A stretch of 17,895 nucleotides of DNA from ZC4RG29 sp036381475 (GTDB lineage: Bacteria > Bacteroidota > Bacteroidia > Cytophagales > Cyclobacteriaceae): positions 1 to 17,895 of the forward strand of contig DASVCT010000202.1 in NCBI GenBank assembly GCA_036381475.1, written 5' to 3'. Position numbers and translations under genes: made by a program. A model generated the notes under the pieces. The model worked only from the letters and a program-made list of their open reading frames with translations, was not told the DNA's origin and ran no database searches. Positions 7,654 to 16,180 of the stretch are shown piece after piece (position 1 is the first letter of the stretch; every line of letters begins with the position of its first letter).

Positions 7654-9186
7654 TCAGTTGTTTACATCCCACCACACCCGGGTATCCAGCCTGTCCGGGC
7701 CCATTCGGGCTATTGCTGCCTGGACGTTCTCGCTGTTTACGGAGATTTCGGAATTGGGATAGGTCAACCTCCGGATAAATCCATCGATTTCCCGGCCCGG
7801 ATATGGATTCGGGTCCAGGTCCGGATATCCACTCCTCCGGAAGTTGGCAAACGCTTCCGGGCCATTCAGGAATGAGGCAATCCAATATTCGGTGTTGATT
7901 TGTTCCAAAGTTCCATCGTAAGGATGTGCGTTAATGTAGGCGTCTACATCTGCGGGATCGATGGCCGAACCCTCGTCAACAATGCCGAGTTGTTCCATGT
8001 GCGCACGTACGCCATTTTCGAAATATTCCTCGGCTGTACCCGTAGTGATCCAGCCCCGTTGTCTGGCTTCGGCCAGGAGCAACTGCGTTTGTGCCGCCGT
8101 TACCAAAAAGTGAGGTGCAGTCAGTTTGGTCACCCGCCTGCGGTCCGCCTGCGAAAAATCGTAGAAGCTTGCAAGACCCAGGCCCGTTGCGACGGCCGGG
8201 ATCGTGCTGTTATCATGACCCATCGGCATGCCCACCTGGTCGTCGGGATCAAAGGATGCCTTGTCTACGGTCTGCTCAGGACCGGAAGTGGCGCCGATAT
8301 AACGCACGGCGATCGCTGAAAGGCGGGGATCGTTGTTGTCCTTAAGGTGGTTGACGAATGGTTCGGTAAGATAAAAGTTCGCGCCTTCCGTGCCGTTCAG
8401 TGTCACGCCAATCCCGTTCTGGTAGTTGTTGTCGTGTCTTACTGCGGCGTTTTCGTCATTCGTGAGGATCAACTTCGAAAGATCAATGGCTGAGACAATG
8501 CTTTCTGCTGTCCCCGGGTCGACCTTGGACAACCGCATTCCCGCGCGCAGGAGCAGAGAGTTCGCGAATTTTCTCCAAAGCTCGACATCACCTCCATACA
8601 GTACGTCAGCCGTTTCAATGGTACCGCCTGGATCCAGGGCGGCGCCGGCCGACTTAAGTTCCTGGACGATGTCTGCGTAGACGGCTTGCTGCGCGTCATA
8701 AGCCGGGAAGAACGTCTGGTCGATGGATCCCTTGCCTGCGTCCGTGTACGGAATGTCGCCATAAGCATCGGTGAGCACCATGAATCCAAAGGCCTGAAGA
8801 ATTCGGGCCATGTTCATCAGGTTGCTTTTTTCAGGGACATCCTTAGTCTGGTTTATGATGTCCTTAGTATTACGGATCACGTTTCGAAAGTATCCCTGCC
8901 ACAACGTTTGCGTCGCCTCACGGTTGTCCTGGTTATAATTGGCTCCTGTCAAGACGCCGGAGTTCGGCGAAATAATTTGTTGCACGATTCCAATGTCGTA
9001 GATCAGTGAGCTGCCACCGGCTGCACCGCCACTTGATGTACTGATTATGGCGTTGTTGAGCTGGTACACGGGGTTTATTGCCAGCGCCCCTGTCTTACTG
9101 GTGTTGAGCTCGTCAAATCCGTCATCGCAGCTAGCGACAAGCAGCAGACCGACAAGCAACATGATATGATTACGTATCTTTTTCAT
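7654..9186 (-). CDS. SusD/RagB family nutrient-binding outer-membrane lipoprotein (SusD-like_2 type)
   Basis: A 510-residue surface lipoprotein that works as the substrate-binding lid of the SusC transporter. The signal peptide ends in a lipobox (LLVASC, Cys20). The mature start CDDGFDELNTSKTGA and the C-terminal features (AQTQLLLAEARQRGW, the INTEYWIASFLNGPEAFANFRRSGYP region, LTYPNSEISVN, TRVWWD at the end) fit the SusD-like_2 group rather than the classical starch SusD. A TPR-like helical core is expected from the family. Its start lies 10 bp after the SusC stop, so both are made from one mRNA, and a strong terminator follows. The ligand cannot be read from the sequence; in this group it may be a glycan, a sugar acid or another nutrient. 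Confidence 0.95.
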   Translation of the reverse strand: MKKIRNHIMLLVGLLLVASCDDGFDELNTSKTGALAINPVYQLNNAIISTSSGGAAGGSSLIYDIGIVQQIISPNSGVLTGANYNQDNREATQTLWQGYFRNVIRNTKDIINQTKDVPEKSNLMNMARILQAFGFMVLTDAYGDIPYTDAGKGSIDQTFFPAYDAQQAVYADIVQELKSAGAALDPGGTIETADVLYGGDVELWRKFANSLLLRAGMRLSKVDPGTAESIVSAIDLSKLILTNDENAAVRHDNNYQNGIGVTLNGTEGANFYLTEPFVNHLKDNNDPRLSAIAVRYIGATSGPEQTVDKASFDPDDQVGMPMGHDNSTIPAVATGLGLASFYDFSQADRRRVTKLTAPHFLVTAAQTQLLLAEARQRGWITTGTAEEYFENGVRAHMEQLGIVDEGSAIDPADVDAYINAHPYDGTLEQINTEYWIASFLNGPEAFANFRRSGYPDLDPNPYPGREIDGFIRRLTYPNSEISVNSENVQAAIARMGPDRLDTRVWWDVNN

Positions 9187-9196
9187 GTTCGCTCTG

Positions 9197-12100
9197 TTAG
9201 AGTTTTACATTCAAGTTGAAACCGATGCTGCGGGTAGTCGGAAGGCCGGTCGACTCGAGGCCCACCAGGTTGTCCGATGTGTATCCGAAGGATTCCGGAT
9301 CGATGTTGTCGATCCATTTCTTCAGCATCAATACGTTGTTCGCAACGAGGCTAAGACGGACGGACTTGACCGGGAAATTGTCGGGCAGGAAACGGGTGAA
9401 ATCATACCCTAACGTAATCTGCCGCAGCTTCCAGTATCCGCCGTCGTAAATAACCGGTTCGACAAGACCTTTCGAGCGTACTACTTCCCAGAAGGGCTGT
9501 ACCGGGAAAACGACTATGTCATTGGGAACGTAAACAGGCGCTTCATCTGTCCCCGTGTTTTTCACGCCGTCGCCAATCACGCCGGTGTCGCGTCCTTCAA
9601 GCGTCATCTTATGCAGGCCGTGCCGTACGGCGTTGAAATTCGTGCCGGACAGCATCTTGTTCCCAAGTTTGAAGTCGATAAGGAAAGAAAAGCTTATGCC
9701 TTTGAAGTTAAATGAATTGGTAAAGCCACCCACCCAGTCGGGAAGCGCGCTGCCGAAGTTGATCGGAGCAGGTGTGGCCAGGGCTATTCCATTCGATCCG
9801 TATATGATGCGACCCTGGGGATCCCTCAGGTATCCGAACCCGGCGAGTTGGGCCATCTCCATGCCGACGATCTGACGAAGTTCGCCGTTGAAAAGGTGCG
9901 TACCCACTGTTATGCGTTCACCCGGGGTTGAGGTCAACAGGCTCAACACTTTCGTCTTGTTGTATGAGCCATTGAAGGTGAAGTTCCAGGTGAAGTTCGT
10001 GGTTTCAACAGGCACCACGTTCACGAGGAATTCAATACCGCGATTCCTGCTCTTGCCGCTGTTGATCCGCGTGTCGACAAAACCGGAGGCATCGGAGATC
10101 TGTGCCTGTACGATCTGGTCGGTAGTGATCTTTTCGTAGGCGGCTACGTCAAGTCCGAGTCGGTTGTTAAGGAAGCGGAGTTCGAGACCTACTTCGGTTT
10201 CAGCCACGCGCATCGGTTTCAGGTTCGGATTCGGTACTGTCGTGCCGGAAGGCCCACCCACAGGCTGTGGCGCACCCGAAGGGTTCGGGAACAGGTTACT
10301 GTTGATACCGTAGTACAGAACGTTCGAGTAGGGCGAGACGTCCGAATCGCTACCCACCTCGGCATAAGCGACGCGCAACTTACCGTACGATAGCCAGGAC
10401 GGCAACGTTCCGAACGACTCGGTAAAGATGTAGCCCAGCGATACGGAAGGATACAAGATGCTTCGCTCGGCCGGTGAGAGGGTGGAGAACCAGTCATTGC
10501 GCAGCGTTCCGTTGAGGTAGATCGTGTTCTTAAAGGAGACTTCCGCTGAACCGTACAGCGAGTTGACTTCCTGTTCTGTCATTCCATATATCGGATCCTT
10601 CACCCTTCCGTTTTGCACGGTATACAGGTCACGCACCACGAAGTCGGTAACCTGCACGCTGTTCAGGTCGGAACGACGGTACATGCGGTTGCCGCCAAAC
10701 GTAAGCGTTGCTCCGAAATCGCCGAATTCACGCGATGCTGACAGCAGGAAGTCGGCATTGACTTCCCGGAAGCGCCTGGCCTCCTGGGTGAACTGGCCGT
10801 TGACGAAGCCGGCGGGTGCCGCCGGACGTGAGGCCTGGCCGGTAGGGAAGTTGTTGTAGTCCTGGTCGCGCGACCAGAAATCCTGACCGATACGGCCCTG
10901 TACGAAAAGCCAGGGCAATATGTCGTACCGGACTGAGATGTTTCCAAACACCCTGTCACGCCTGATGTTGTTGAACTGTTCTGCCAGTGTGAAGTAGGGG
11001 TTCGTGCGGTTCATGAATCGGGAGTAGATGAACTCGTTGCCGTCAGCGTTGTACTTCTTTTCATTCAAGAGATCCAGCGGCATCGAGTTGGCCATGTTGT
11101 ACAACGAGACCGGAATGGTGTTGTCCTGGTTGCCCACATTGGGCGCGTTCCTGTTATACTCGTTCGAGTAATTGACGTTTCCACGGACAGATACCTTGTC
11201 GGACAGCGCGTAGCTAAAGCCCAGGTTGACGGTGCGGCGGGTAAAGGAGTTGTTCGGGACGATACCCTTGCTGTTCATATCCGACAGCGATAGGTTGAAT
11301 CCGCCCTTGTCTCCACCGGACGAGATGCCGATCGTATTGGTCATGGTTTGACCATGACGGAAAAACTTGTCAACGAAGCCCGGCCTTGGAATATAGGGAA
11401 CCTCCACGCCGTCGAACAAAATGTGTGTCATGCCGGGCTGGAATTTTTCACCGAACGACCACTGGCCCGAAGTCGGGTTGGGAGCGGTTGGCCGCACGCC
11501 GTTTTCGCCCTGGCCGTATTCGTACTGGTAGTCGGTAAAATCGAGAGGCTGATCGTTGGTGTAATTCAGGTTGTATGTAATTCCGATGCCGGCACCTTCA
11601 CCGCGCGTTTTCGTCGTGATCATGATCACGCCGTCCTTTGCGCGTGACCCGTACAACGCTGCGGCGGTGGCACCTTTCAACACCGTCATGCTTTCGATGT
11701 CGTCGGGGTTAATGCTGAGAAGGCCGTCGCCCCCGTCAGCCGTGATACCGCCGCCACGAACGCCGATGGAATTATCGGATGCCTGGTTGTTGGGATTCGT
11801 ACCGAAGTTGGTGTTGTCCATCGGGACACCGTTGATAACGATCAGCGGATTGTTTTGACCGGTCATTGACGACTGTCCGCGAATCCGGATCTTCGAAGTG
11901 CCACCCGGACCTGTGCCCAGGGAAGAAATATTGACGCCGGCGATCTTGCCCTGCAGGGCATTCATCACGTTGGGCGTACGGTTGACGATCATCTCTTCCG
12001 CGTCGACCTTCGTCGTCGAATAGCCGAGGCCACGTGACGAACGTTCGATACCCAACGCCGTGACTACGATTTCGTCGAGTGATTTGACATCGGGCGCCAT

Positions 12101-12766
12101 CGTAATGTCAACGACGCTTCTGCCGTTAACGGCGACCTCCTGCGTTGTATAGCCGACAAAAGAAAATACGAGCACGGCATCCGGATTGCCTACATCGAGA
12201 GAATATCGACCATTGATATCAGTCGAGGTACCGGACGTTGTTCCCTTGATGAGTACATTCACGCCTGGAAACGTGTTGTTGTTTTCATCGCGCACTGTTC
12301 CAGTTACGACAAACTCGTTCCTGCGTGCGTAGGATATTACTTCCGGGACAGTGATCTCTGGCGCGTGAACACTTGCCGTGTAAAGCGGTGGAAGCGTCCG
12401 TGTAGCCGACCGTTGAAGTGGTTGAGCCGGAGTGAGGGCGCTGCGCTGATAGATGACGTAGAACCGGTCACCGGCCTTTTCAAAGTACAGCCGTGTACCC
12501 CGGAACAACTCCGACAAGGCGTCCTCAACCGTCTTGAAGTTTGAAATGTCTCGATGAGCCGTCTGGCCCTCTACCCATTCGTCCTTATAGGCTATGGATA
12601 CACCGAAGGACCGTTCAATTTCATGCAGACTCTGCTTTAAGGGATTCTTATTCGTCTCTGTGTAAGAACCTCCGTAGGAACGTGAGGCATAGTAGACATC
12701 CGACTGGGCGCGGACTGTCAGACTTGCCATCACGAACCATGCGATTAGTAGGTAGCTGTATCTCAT
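9197..12766 (-). CDS. SusC/RagA family TonB-dependent outer-membrane transporter with STN signalling domain
   Basis: A 1189-residue TonB-dependent receptor. A signal peptide (residues 1-20, VRA-QS) is followed by an STN domain at about 42-107 (LKQSLHEIERSFGVSIAYKDE, in part, with the closing YVIYQ). A carboxypeptidase-regulatory-like domain lies at about 153-225 (VTGTVRDENNNTFPGVNVLIKG, in part, and VFSFVGYTTQEV), then the SusC-typical DEIVVTALG at 231-239. The plug follows (about 250-380; NALQGKIAGVNI, IRIRGQSS, PLIVINGVPM), with a 22-strand-type barrel to the C-terminus. It imports a ligand captured by the SusD partner using TonB energy. The STN domain is present only in receptors that signal to a FecR anti-sigma factor, and a FecR gene lies 61 bp upstream, so this receptor probably reports ligand binding to the adjacent FecR/sigma pair. 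Confidence 0.96.
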   Translation of the reverse strand: MRYSYLLIAWFVMASLTVRAQSDVYYASRSYGGSYTETNKNPLKQSLHEIERSFGVSIAYKDEWVEGQTAHRDISNFKTVEDALSELFRGTRLYFEKAGDRFYVIYQRSALTPAQPLQRSATRTLPPLYTASVHAPEITVPEVISYARRNEFVVTGTVRDENNNTFPGVNVLIKGTTSGTSTDINGRYSLDVGNPDAVLVFSFVGYTTQEVAVNGRSVVDITMAPDVKSLDEIVVTALGIERSSRGLGYSTTKVDAEEMIVNRTPNVMNALQGKIAGVNISSLGTGPGGTSKIRIRGQSSMTGQNNPLIVINGVPMDNTNFGTNPNNQASDNSIGVRGGGITADGGDGLLSINPDDIESMTVLKGATAAALYGSRAKDGVIMITTKTRGEGAGIGITYNLNYTNDQPLDFTDYQYEYGQGENGVRPTAPNPTSGQWSFGEKFQPGMTHILFDGVEVPYIPRPGFVDKFFRHGQTMTNTIGISSGGDKGGFNLSLSDMNSKGIVPNNSFTRRTVNLGFSYALSDKVSVRGNVNYSNEYNRNAPNVGNQDNTIPVSLYNMANSMPLDLLNEKKYNADGNEFIYSRFMNRTNPYFTLAEQFNNIRRDRVFGNISVRYDILPWLFVQGRIGQDFWSRDQDYNNFPTGQASRPAAPAGFVNGQFTQEARRFREVNADFLLSASREFGDFGATLTFGGNRMYRRSDLNSVQVTDFVVRDLYTVQNGRVKDPIYGMTEQEVNSLYGSAEVSFKNTIYLNGTLRNDWFSTLSPAERSILYPSVSLGYIFTESFGTLPSWLSYGKLRVAYAEVGSDSDVSPYSNVLYYGINSNLFPNPSGAPQPVGGPSGTTVPNPNLKPMRVAETEVGLELRFLNNRLGLDVAAYEKITTDQIVQAQISDASGFVDTRINSGKSRNRGIEFLVNVVPVETTNFTWNFTFNGSYNKTKVLSLLTSTPGERITVGTHLFNGELRQIVGMEMAQLAGFGYLRDPQGRIIYGSNGIALATPAPINFGSALPDWVGGFTNSFNFKGISFSFLIDFKLGNKMLSGTNFNAVRHGLHKMTLEGRDTGVIGDGVKNTGTDEAPVYVPNDIVVFPVQPFWEVVRSKGLVEPVIYDGGYWKLRQITLGYDFTRFLPDNFPVKSVRLSLVANNVLMLKKWIDNIDPESFGYTSDNLVGLESTGLPTTRSIGFNLNVKL

Positions 12767-12827
12767 AAGCTATAGGTTATGTTGTTGTTGGTACTGCTCT
12801 GGCGATTTTTCATATTCATTGTGGTTT

Positions 12828-13817
12828 TCAGGGTTGCTCATATAGGAAGACCGTATTGACGTTGTGCACCGCTTTCAGTCGAAAGGCCTTGGCGATCTGA
12901 AGGATCAACTCTTCTTCTCCGGCGGCTGGCATCGAGCCGGAGACTGTCTGGTCCAGTAATTGGGGATTGCTCACCTCCACGTTGAGACCGTAATTGTCGT
13001 GCAGCATCCGTACCATCTCACGAAGACTTGTATGATCCAGCACCAGGCGGTTCTCGATCCATGCGACATAGTTCTGTGCATTCACATTCTTCCGCGACAC
13101 CTGGTTGCTGCGGAATTCCACGAGCTCTCCAGGTTGCATTATGATTTTCTCATCGCCGGCCGACGGCAGGCTGAGCCGTATTTTGCCCGAGTTCAGCAGG
13201 ACCTTTGTTTCCTGTGTCCGATGGTATACGTCGAAAGTAGTGCCGAGGACCTCCACCGCCACGCCGTCACTCGTCTTAACTACGAATGGCTGGTCATTTT
13301 CCCGGTGGGTCACTGAGAAATACGCCTCACCGTAGAGATCCACTTTCCGTACCGGGGCGTCATCCCAGTTATCTGTGTAGCTGAGCATTGAATTTGCATT
13401 CAGGGTGACGGTCGACCCATCGGGGAGGGAGATTACACGCGTTTGTCCGAACGCCGTTTGGTACGTTACACGATCGGCAGGAGCAGTTAACGCATAGACC
13501 ACAACACCCAGGACGGCAACCGCCGCCGCAATGCCCCATCGAAGGAATCTTGTGGAGCTTCGGGTCGAATGATGCAAGGGAACAGAGCGAATCCGGGTCC
13601 AGAGTTCGGCTACTTCATCCTCCGGCAGCCGGTGCTCCGGAAAGGTCAGGTTCTTCAGGATATACCGCGCTTCTTCTATTTCAGCAACTTTCTGAGGGTG
13701 GTCCTCCATCCAGGCGCGCCAGAACGCGTCGGCTTCAGGACTCGGATTCTTCACCCAGTCCTGAAAGTAGGCGTCCATTACAAAGTCGTTGACGCAAAAA
13801 TGTACGTAGTCCTTCAC
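12828..13817 (-). CDS. FecR family anti-sigma factor
   Basis: A 329-residue inner-membrane regulator. The cytoplasmic N-terminus (about 1-80) holds the sigma-binding helical region (WVKNPSPEADAFWRAWMEDHP, in part). One transmembrane helix is at about 94-111 (WGIAAAVAVLGVVVYAL). The periplasmic FecR domain (about 116-215) carries the family motifs TAFGQTRVISLPDGSTVTLN, SMLSY and VDLYGEAYFSV. A C-terminal DUF4974-type domain (about 255-325, LREMVRMLHDNYGLNVEV) is the part expected to contact the STN domain of SusC. Length and layout are typical of Bacteroidota FecR proteins. It lies between the sigma gene (75 bp upstream) and SusC (61 bp downstream), all on one strand, as in classical SusCD signalling loci. 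Confidence 0.95.
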   Translation of the reverse strand: MKDYVHFCVNDFVMDAYFQDWVKNPSPEADAFWRAWMEDHPQKVAEIEEARYILKNLTFPEHRLPEDEVAELWTRIRSVPLHHSTRSSTRFLRWGIAAAVAVLGVVVYALTAPADRVTYQTAFGQTRVISLPDGSTVTLNANSMLSYTDNWDDAPVRKVDLYGEAYFSVTHRENDQPFVVKTSDGVAVEVLGTTFDVYHRTQETKVLLNSGKIRLSLPSAGDEKIIMQPGELVEFRSNQVSRKNVNAQNYVAWIENRLVLDHTSLREMVRMLHDNYGLNVEVSNPQLLDQTVSGSMPAAGEEELILQIAKAFRLKAVHNVNTVFLYEQP

Positions 13818-13892
13818 GGTATTGGGGTTGACGCTCTTATAGAGAGCACCGCAACCGTTTTCTCATCGTTTTTTTGAAATTTTTTTTCAGCG

Positions 13893-14549
13893 CTAAACCA
13901 ACGGAGACATCAGGCCCAGCAGGATGGCGAAAGGTACAGGTACCCTCATCTTACGACGCAGTATGTCGATGGCCTTGGAAATTATGTTGTAGACGGAATC
14001 GACGCGTATTTCCATAATGGCTGCTACCTCATGATAGCTCAAATCGTTGAAGAATCGGAGGAACAACGCTTCGCGCTGCCGACGGGTCAACGCCTTGATG
14101 CACCGCTGCAATTGCTCGGATTGGAGCTTCTTGTCCTCAGCATCAATTATGCCCTCCTCAGCAGATGGCATGAAATCGAATAGGGATGACTGACCGGTGA
14201 GGACGGAAGAAAAGCGCCTGCGCGCCATGATCTTTGATATCAACAGGCGCCGGAATGACTTGAAGAGGTAAAAGTTGACCGAACCGACGGCACTTACCGT
14301 CTCCCGACGGTCCCACAAACGTGCAAAGAGTTCCTGCAGGCAGTCGCGAACCAAATCCTTATCGCGGCAGGTATGCATGCCGTAATTGTAAAGGCGTTGC
14401 ACATACTTGCGGTACAGGATGGTAAAGGCCAGGTCGTTGCCTTTCTTGAAGCTGTCCCACACGATAGACTCATCCACAAACCCGGGATTTTCAGGAATGT
14501 TCCCCGGGGAGGACGAAGCAGGCCGGTTACCAGGGTCGATAGCAAACAT
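13893..14549 (-). CDS. ECF-type RNA polymerase sigma-70 factor (FecI-like, Bacteroidota expansion)
   Basis: A 218-residue sigma factor. Region 2 spans about residues 36-110 (AFTILYRKYVQRLYNYG, then DLVRDCLQELFARLWDRR and FYLFKSFRRLLISK). Region 4 spans about 150-200 (LTRRQREALFLRFFNDLSYHEV, in part, with the helix-turn-helix AAIMEIRVDSVYNIISKAI). It is expected to direct RNA polymerase to the SusCD promoter when FecR frees it. The first 30 residues are a polar, Pro/Ser-rich extension, and the last 16 are hydrophobic (PVPFAILLGLMSPLV), which may touch the membrane or FecR. The ATG at 14549 is used because the next Met is residue 58, inside region 2. The tRNA-Gly gene lies about 120 bp upstream on the same strand. 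Confidence 0.95.
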   Translation of the reverse strand: MFAIDPGNRPASSSPGNIPENPGFVDESIVWDSFKKGNDLAFTILYRKYVQRLYNYGMHTCRDKDLVRDCLQELFARLWDRRETVSAVGSVNFYLFKSFRRLLISKIMARRRFSSVLTGQSSLFDFMPSAEEGIIDAEDKKLQSEQLQRCIKALTRRQREALFLRFFNDLSYHEVAAIMEIRVDSVYNIISKAIDILRRKMRVPVPFAILLGLMSPLV

Positions 14550-14671
14550 CAGGTTCAGGGTTCTGTAACCGAAAATCAGAACTTATAACCTGACTTCAAA
14601 CGATTGCGATAGAAATTATTGTCAAGAATACACAAATGGTCCGGAGGGAAACCCACGGGCGGGGAAACCAG

Positions 14672-14744
14672 AGCGGGAAACGGGTCTCGAACCCGCGACC
14701 TGCAGCTTGGGAAGCTGCCGCTCTACCAACTGAGCTACTCCCGC
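14672..14744 (-). tRNA. tRNA-Gly (anticodon CCC)
   Basis: On the - strand the 73 bases fold as a full cloverleaf. The acceptor is GCGGGAG/TTCCCGC, the D arm AGCTC-GTTGGTA-GAGC, the anticodon stem GCAGC/GCTGC with loop TTCCCAA (anticodon CCC, reads GGG), and the T arm is GCGGG-TTCGAGA-CCCGT. The discriminator base is U, as in bacterial glycine tRNAs, and CCA is not encoded. It sits alone between the dehydratase gene and the sigma gene. Confidence 0.95.
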
Positions 14745-14785
14745 TTTTGGTGGAAATTTAGCGCAAATTACCTGAATCCTCAATG

Positions 14786-14806
14786 CCTCCGACTTGTTGC
14801 CGGAGG
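14786..14806. terminator. Weak hairpin after the dehydratase gene
   Basis: CCTCCG (14786-14791) pairs with CGGAGG (14801-14806) around a 9-base loop, 43 bp past the stop of the dehydratase gene and 42 bp before the tRNA. There is no T-run, so it is only a candidate for separating the two transcripts. Confidence 0.25.
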
Positions 14807-14848
14807 TCATGGGGATTTTGTGTATATCAAAGTCAAGCGCCGGTTTGC

Positions 14849-16138
14849 CTATTCAAAGAAGGGCACACCCTCAGTGGCATACCGCCTCATGCCTTCCTCG
14901 TTGATCTCTACGCCAATGCCGGGTTTCTCTGATAACGGAATGAATCCATCCTTTACCATGTCGCCATCGTAGGTTACGATTTCCTTGAACATGGGATCGG
15001 TATGAAAATAAATCTGCCATTCGAGGATCATGAAATTCGGAACGGATGCGCAGACGTGACAAGACGCCATGGCTCCGAGGAACGAAGCCACCATGTGAGG
15101 AGCAAAGGGCACGTAGTACAGGTTGGCCAGGTTGGCGATGCGTTGACCTTCACCGAGGCCGCCGGTTTTTTGAAGGTCCGGCATGATGATATCGACGGCA
15201 CCGATTTCGAGCAGGCGCCGGAATCCATACGCAAGGTAAAGGTTTTCGCCCGCGCAGATCGGCGTCGACGTGGAGTCGGCTATGAGCTTGTAGGCTTCGG
15301 CGTTTTCGGCGGGTATCGGCTCCTCCAGCCACATCAGGTTGTATGGTTCGAGTCGCTTGGCGATCTGCTGCCCGGTTACCGCATCATAGCGACCGTGCAT
15401 GTCGGCACAGATGTCAATTTTTGGTCCAGCCGCCTCACGGGCCGCGGCGATCTGATCCACCATGCGTTGCAATTCCGCAGGGCTGGCGGTCCAGTTATAC
15501 CGATCATACTTGTTTGGATCATTGAATTGATCCAGGTCGAACTTTATGGCCGTAAAGCCCATATCCTTCGCCTTCTTTGCATTGTCAGCAAAGTCTTTGG
15601 GAGTAGGAAGGTTCCTCTGATAGAGAGCGGTATCGCAATACACGCGGATGCGATCGCGGAACTTGCCGCCCAGCAATTGATAAACCGGAAGATTCAATGC
15701 TTTGCCGGCGAGATCCCAAAGCGCCGATTCGATGGCTGACAATACGGCTACATACATGCCCGATTGCGCCCCTTCGAAGAACCCGCTTCGGCGCATGTCT
15801 TCAAACAGCCGGTGCACGTTGAGCGGACTCCGGCCGGTGATCCGCCTGCCCAGCATCTTGACCAGGTGGTAAGTGCCGGGTGTGGCATCGACACCCTCGC
15901 CGCACCCCCAGATGTCCTGGTTGGTATGTATTTTAACAAAAAGACTATGTCCGTTGCGAATATATCCGCACTTGACGTCGGTGATCTTCAAGTCATTGGG
16001 TGCTGACATCTTCGGTGTGCGATCGATCGCTTCTTCATAGCCCTTTCCGAACGAGGCGAAGGGTGAAAGCGCGCCGGCGGCGAGGGCGCTCTTCATCAAA
16101 AAGGAACGCCGCGAGGTTGAGGTGTATTCTTTTTTCAC
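14849..16138 (-). CDS. Tat-exported mandelate racemase/muconate lactonizing enzyme family protein (galactonate dehydratase-like)
   Basis: A 429-residue enolase-superfamily enzyme. The N-terminal capping domain is at about 50-165 and the barrel follows. Metal ligands are visible as Asp246 (ADMHGR), Glu272 (WLEEP) and Glu298 (AGEN). His248 in the DMH motif and His348 (APHM) match the acid/base pair of galactonate-type acid-sugar dehydratases. Lys199 sits in AIKFD. Such enzymes turn an aldonic acid into a 2-keto-3-deoxy acid; the exact sugar acid cannot be told. Residues 7-31 are a Tat signal: S-RRSFLMK (Arg10-Arg11) with a hydrophobic stretch to about 30. This implies export of the folded, metal-loaded enzyme, unusual because most relatives are cytoplasmic. 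It follows the RraA-like gene by 42 bp and is probably cotranscribed with it. Confidence 0.92.
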   Translation of the reverse strand: MKKEYTSTSRRSFLMKSALAAGALSPFASFGKGYEEAIDRTPKMSAPNDLKITDVKCGYIRNGHSLFVKIHTNQDIWGCGEGVDATPGTYHLVKMLGRRITGRSPLNVHRLFEDMRRSGFFEGAQSGMYVAVLSAIESALWDLAGKALNLPVYQLLGGKFRDRIRVYCDTALYQRNLPTPKDFADNAKKAKDMGFTAIKFDLDQFNDPNKYDRYNWTASPAELQRMVDQIAAAREAAGPKIDICADMHGRYDAVTGQQIAKRLEPYNLMWLEEPIPAENAEAYKLIADSTSTPICAGENLYLAYGFRRLLEIGAVDIIMPDLQKTGGLGEGQRIANLANLYYVPFAPHMVASFLGAMASCHVCASVPNFMILEWQIYFHTDPMFKEIVTYDGDMVKDGFIPLSEKPGIGVEINEEGMRRYATEGVPFFE

Positions 16139-16180
16139 GATTGGCTTGGTTTTATTTTTTGTTTATGGATCGGGCAAGCA

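Noticed and set aside
7414..7885. Frames on both strands (about 147-153 residues) spanning the SusD 3' end and the gap
   Set aside because: They run through the rho-independent terminator and overlap the SusD coding region in another frame; composition is not protein-like.
14641..14760. Integration (att) site at the tRNA-Gly gene
   Set aside because: No second copy of the tRNA 3' end was seen in the window and no integrase or phage gene is present; the nearby GGGAAACC duplication is too short.
15002..15739. 245-residue + strand frame opposite the dehydratase gene
   Set aside because: It lies wholly inside a well-supported enzyme gene on the other strand and shows no recognisable domain; it is a mirror of high-GC coding sequence.
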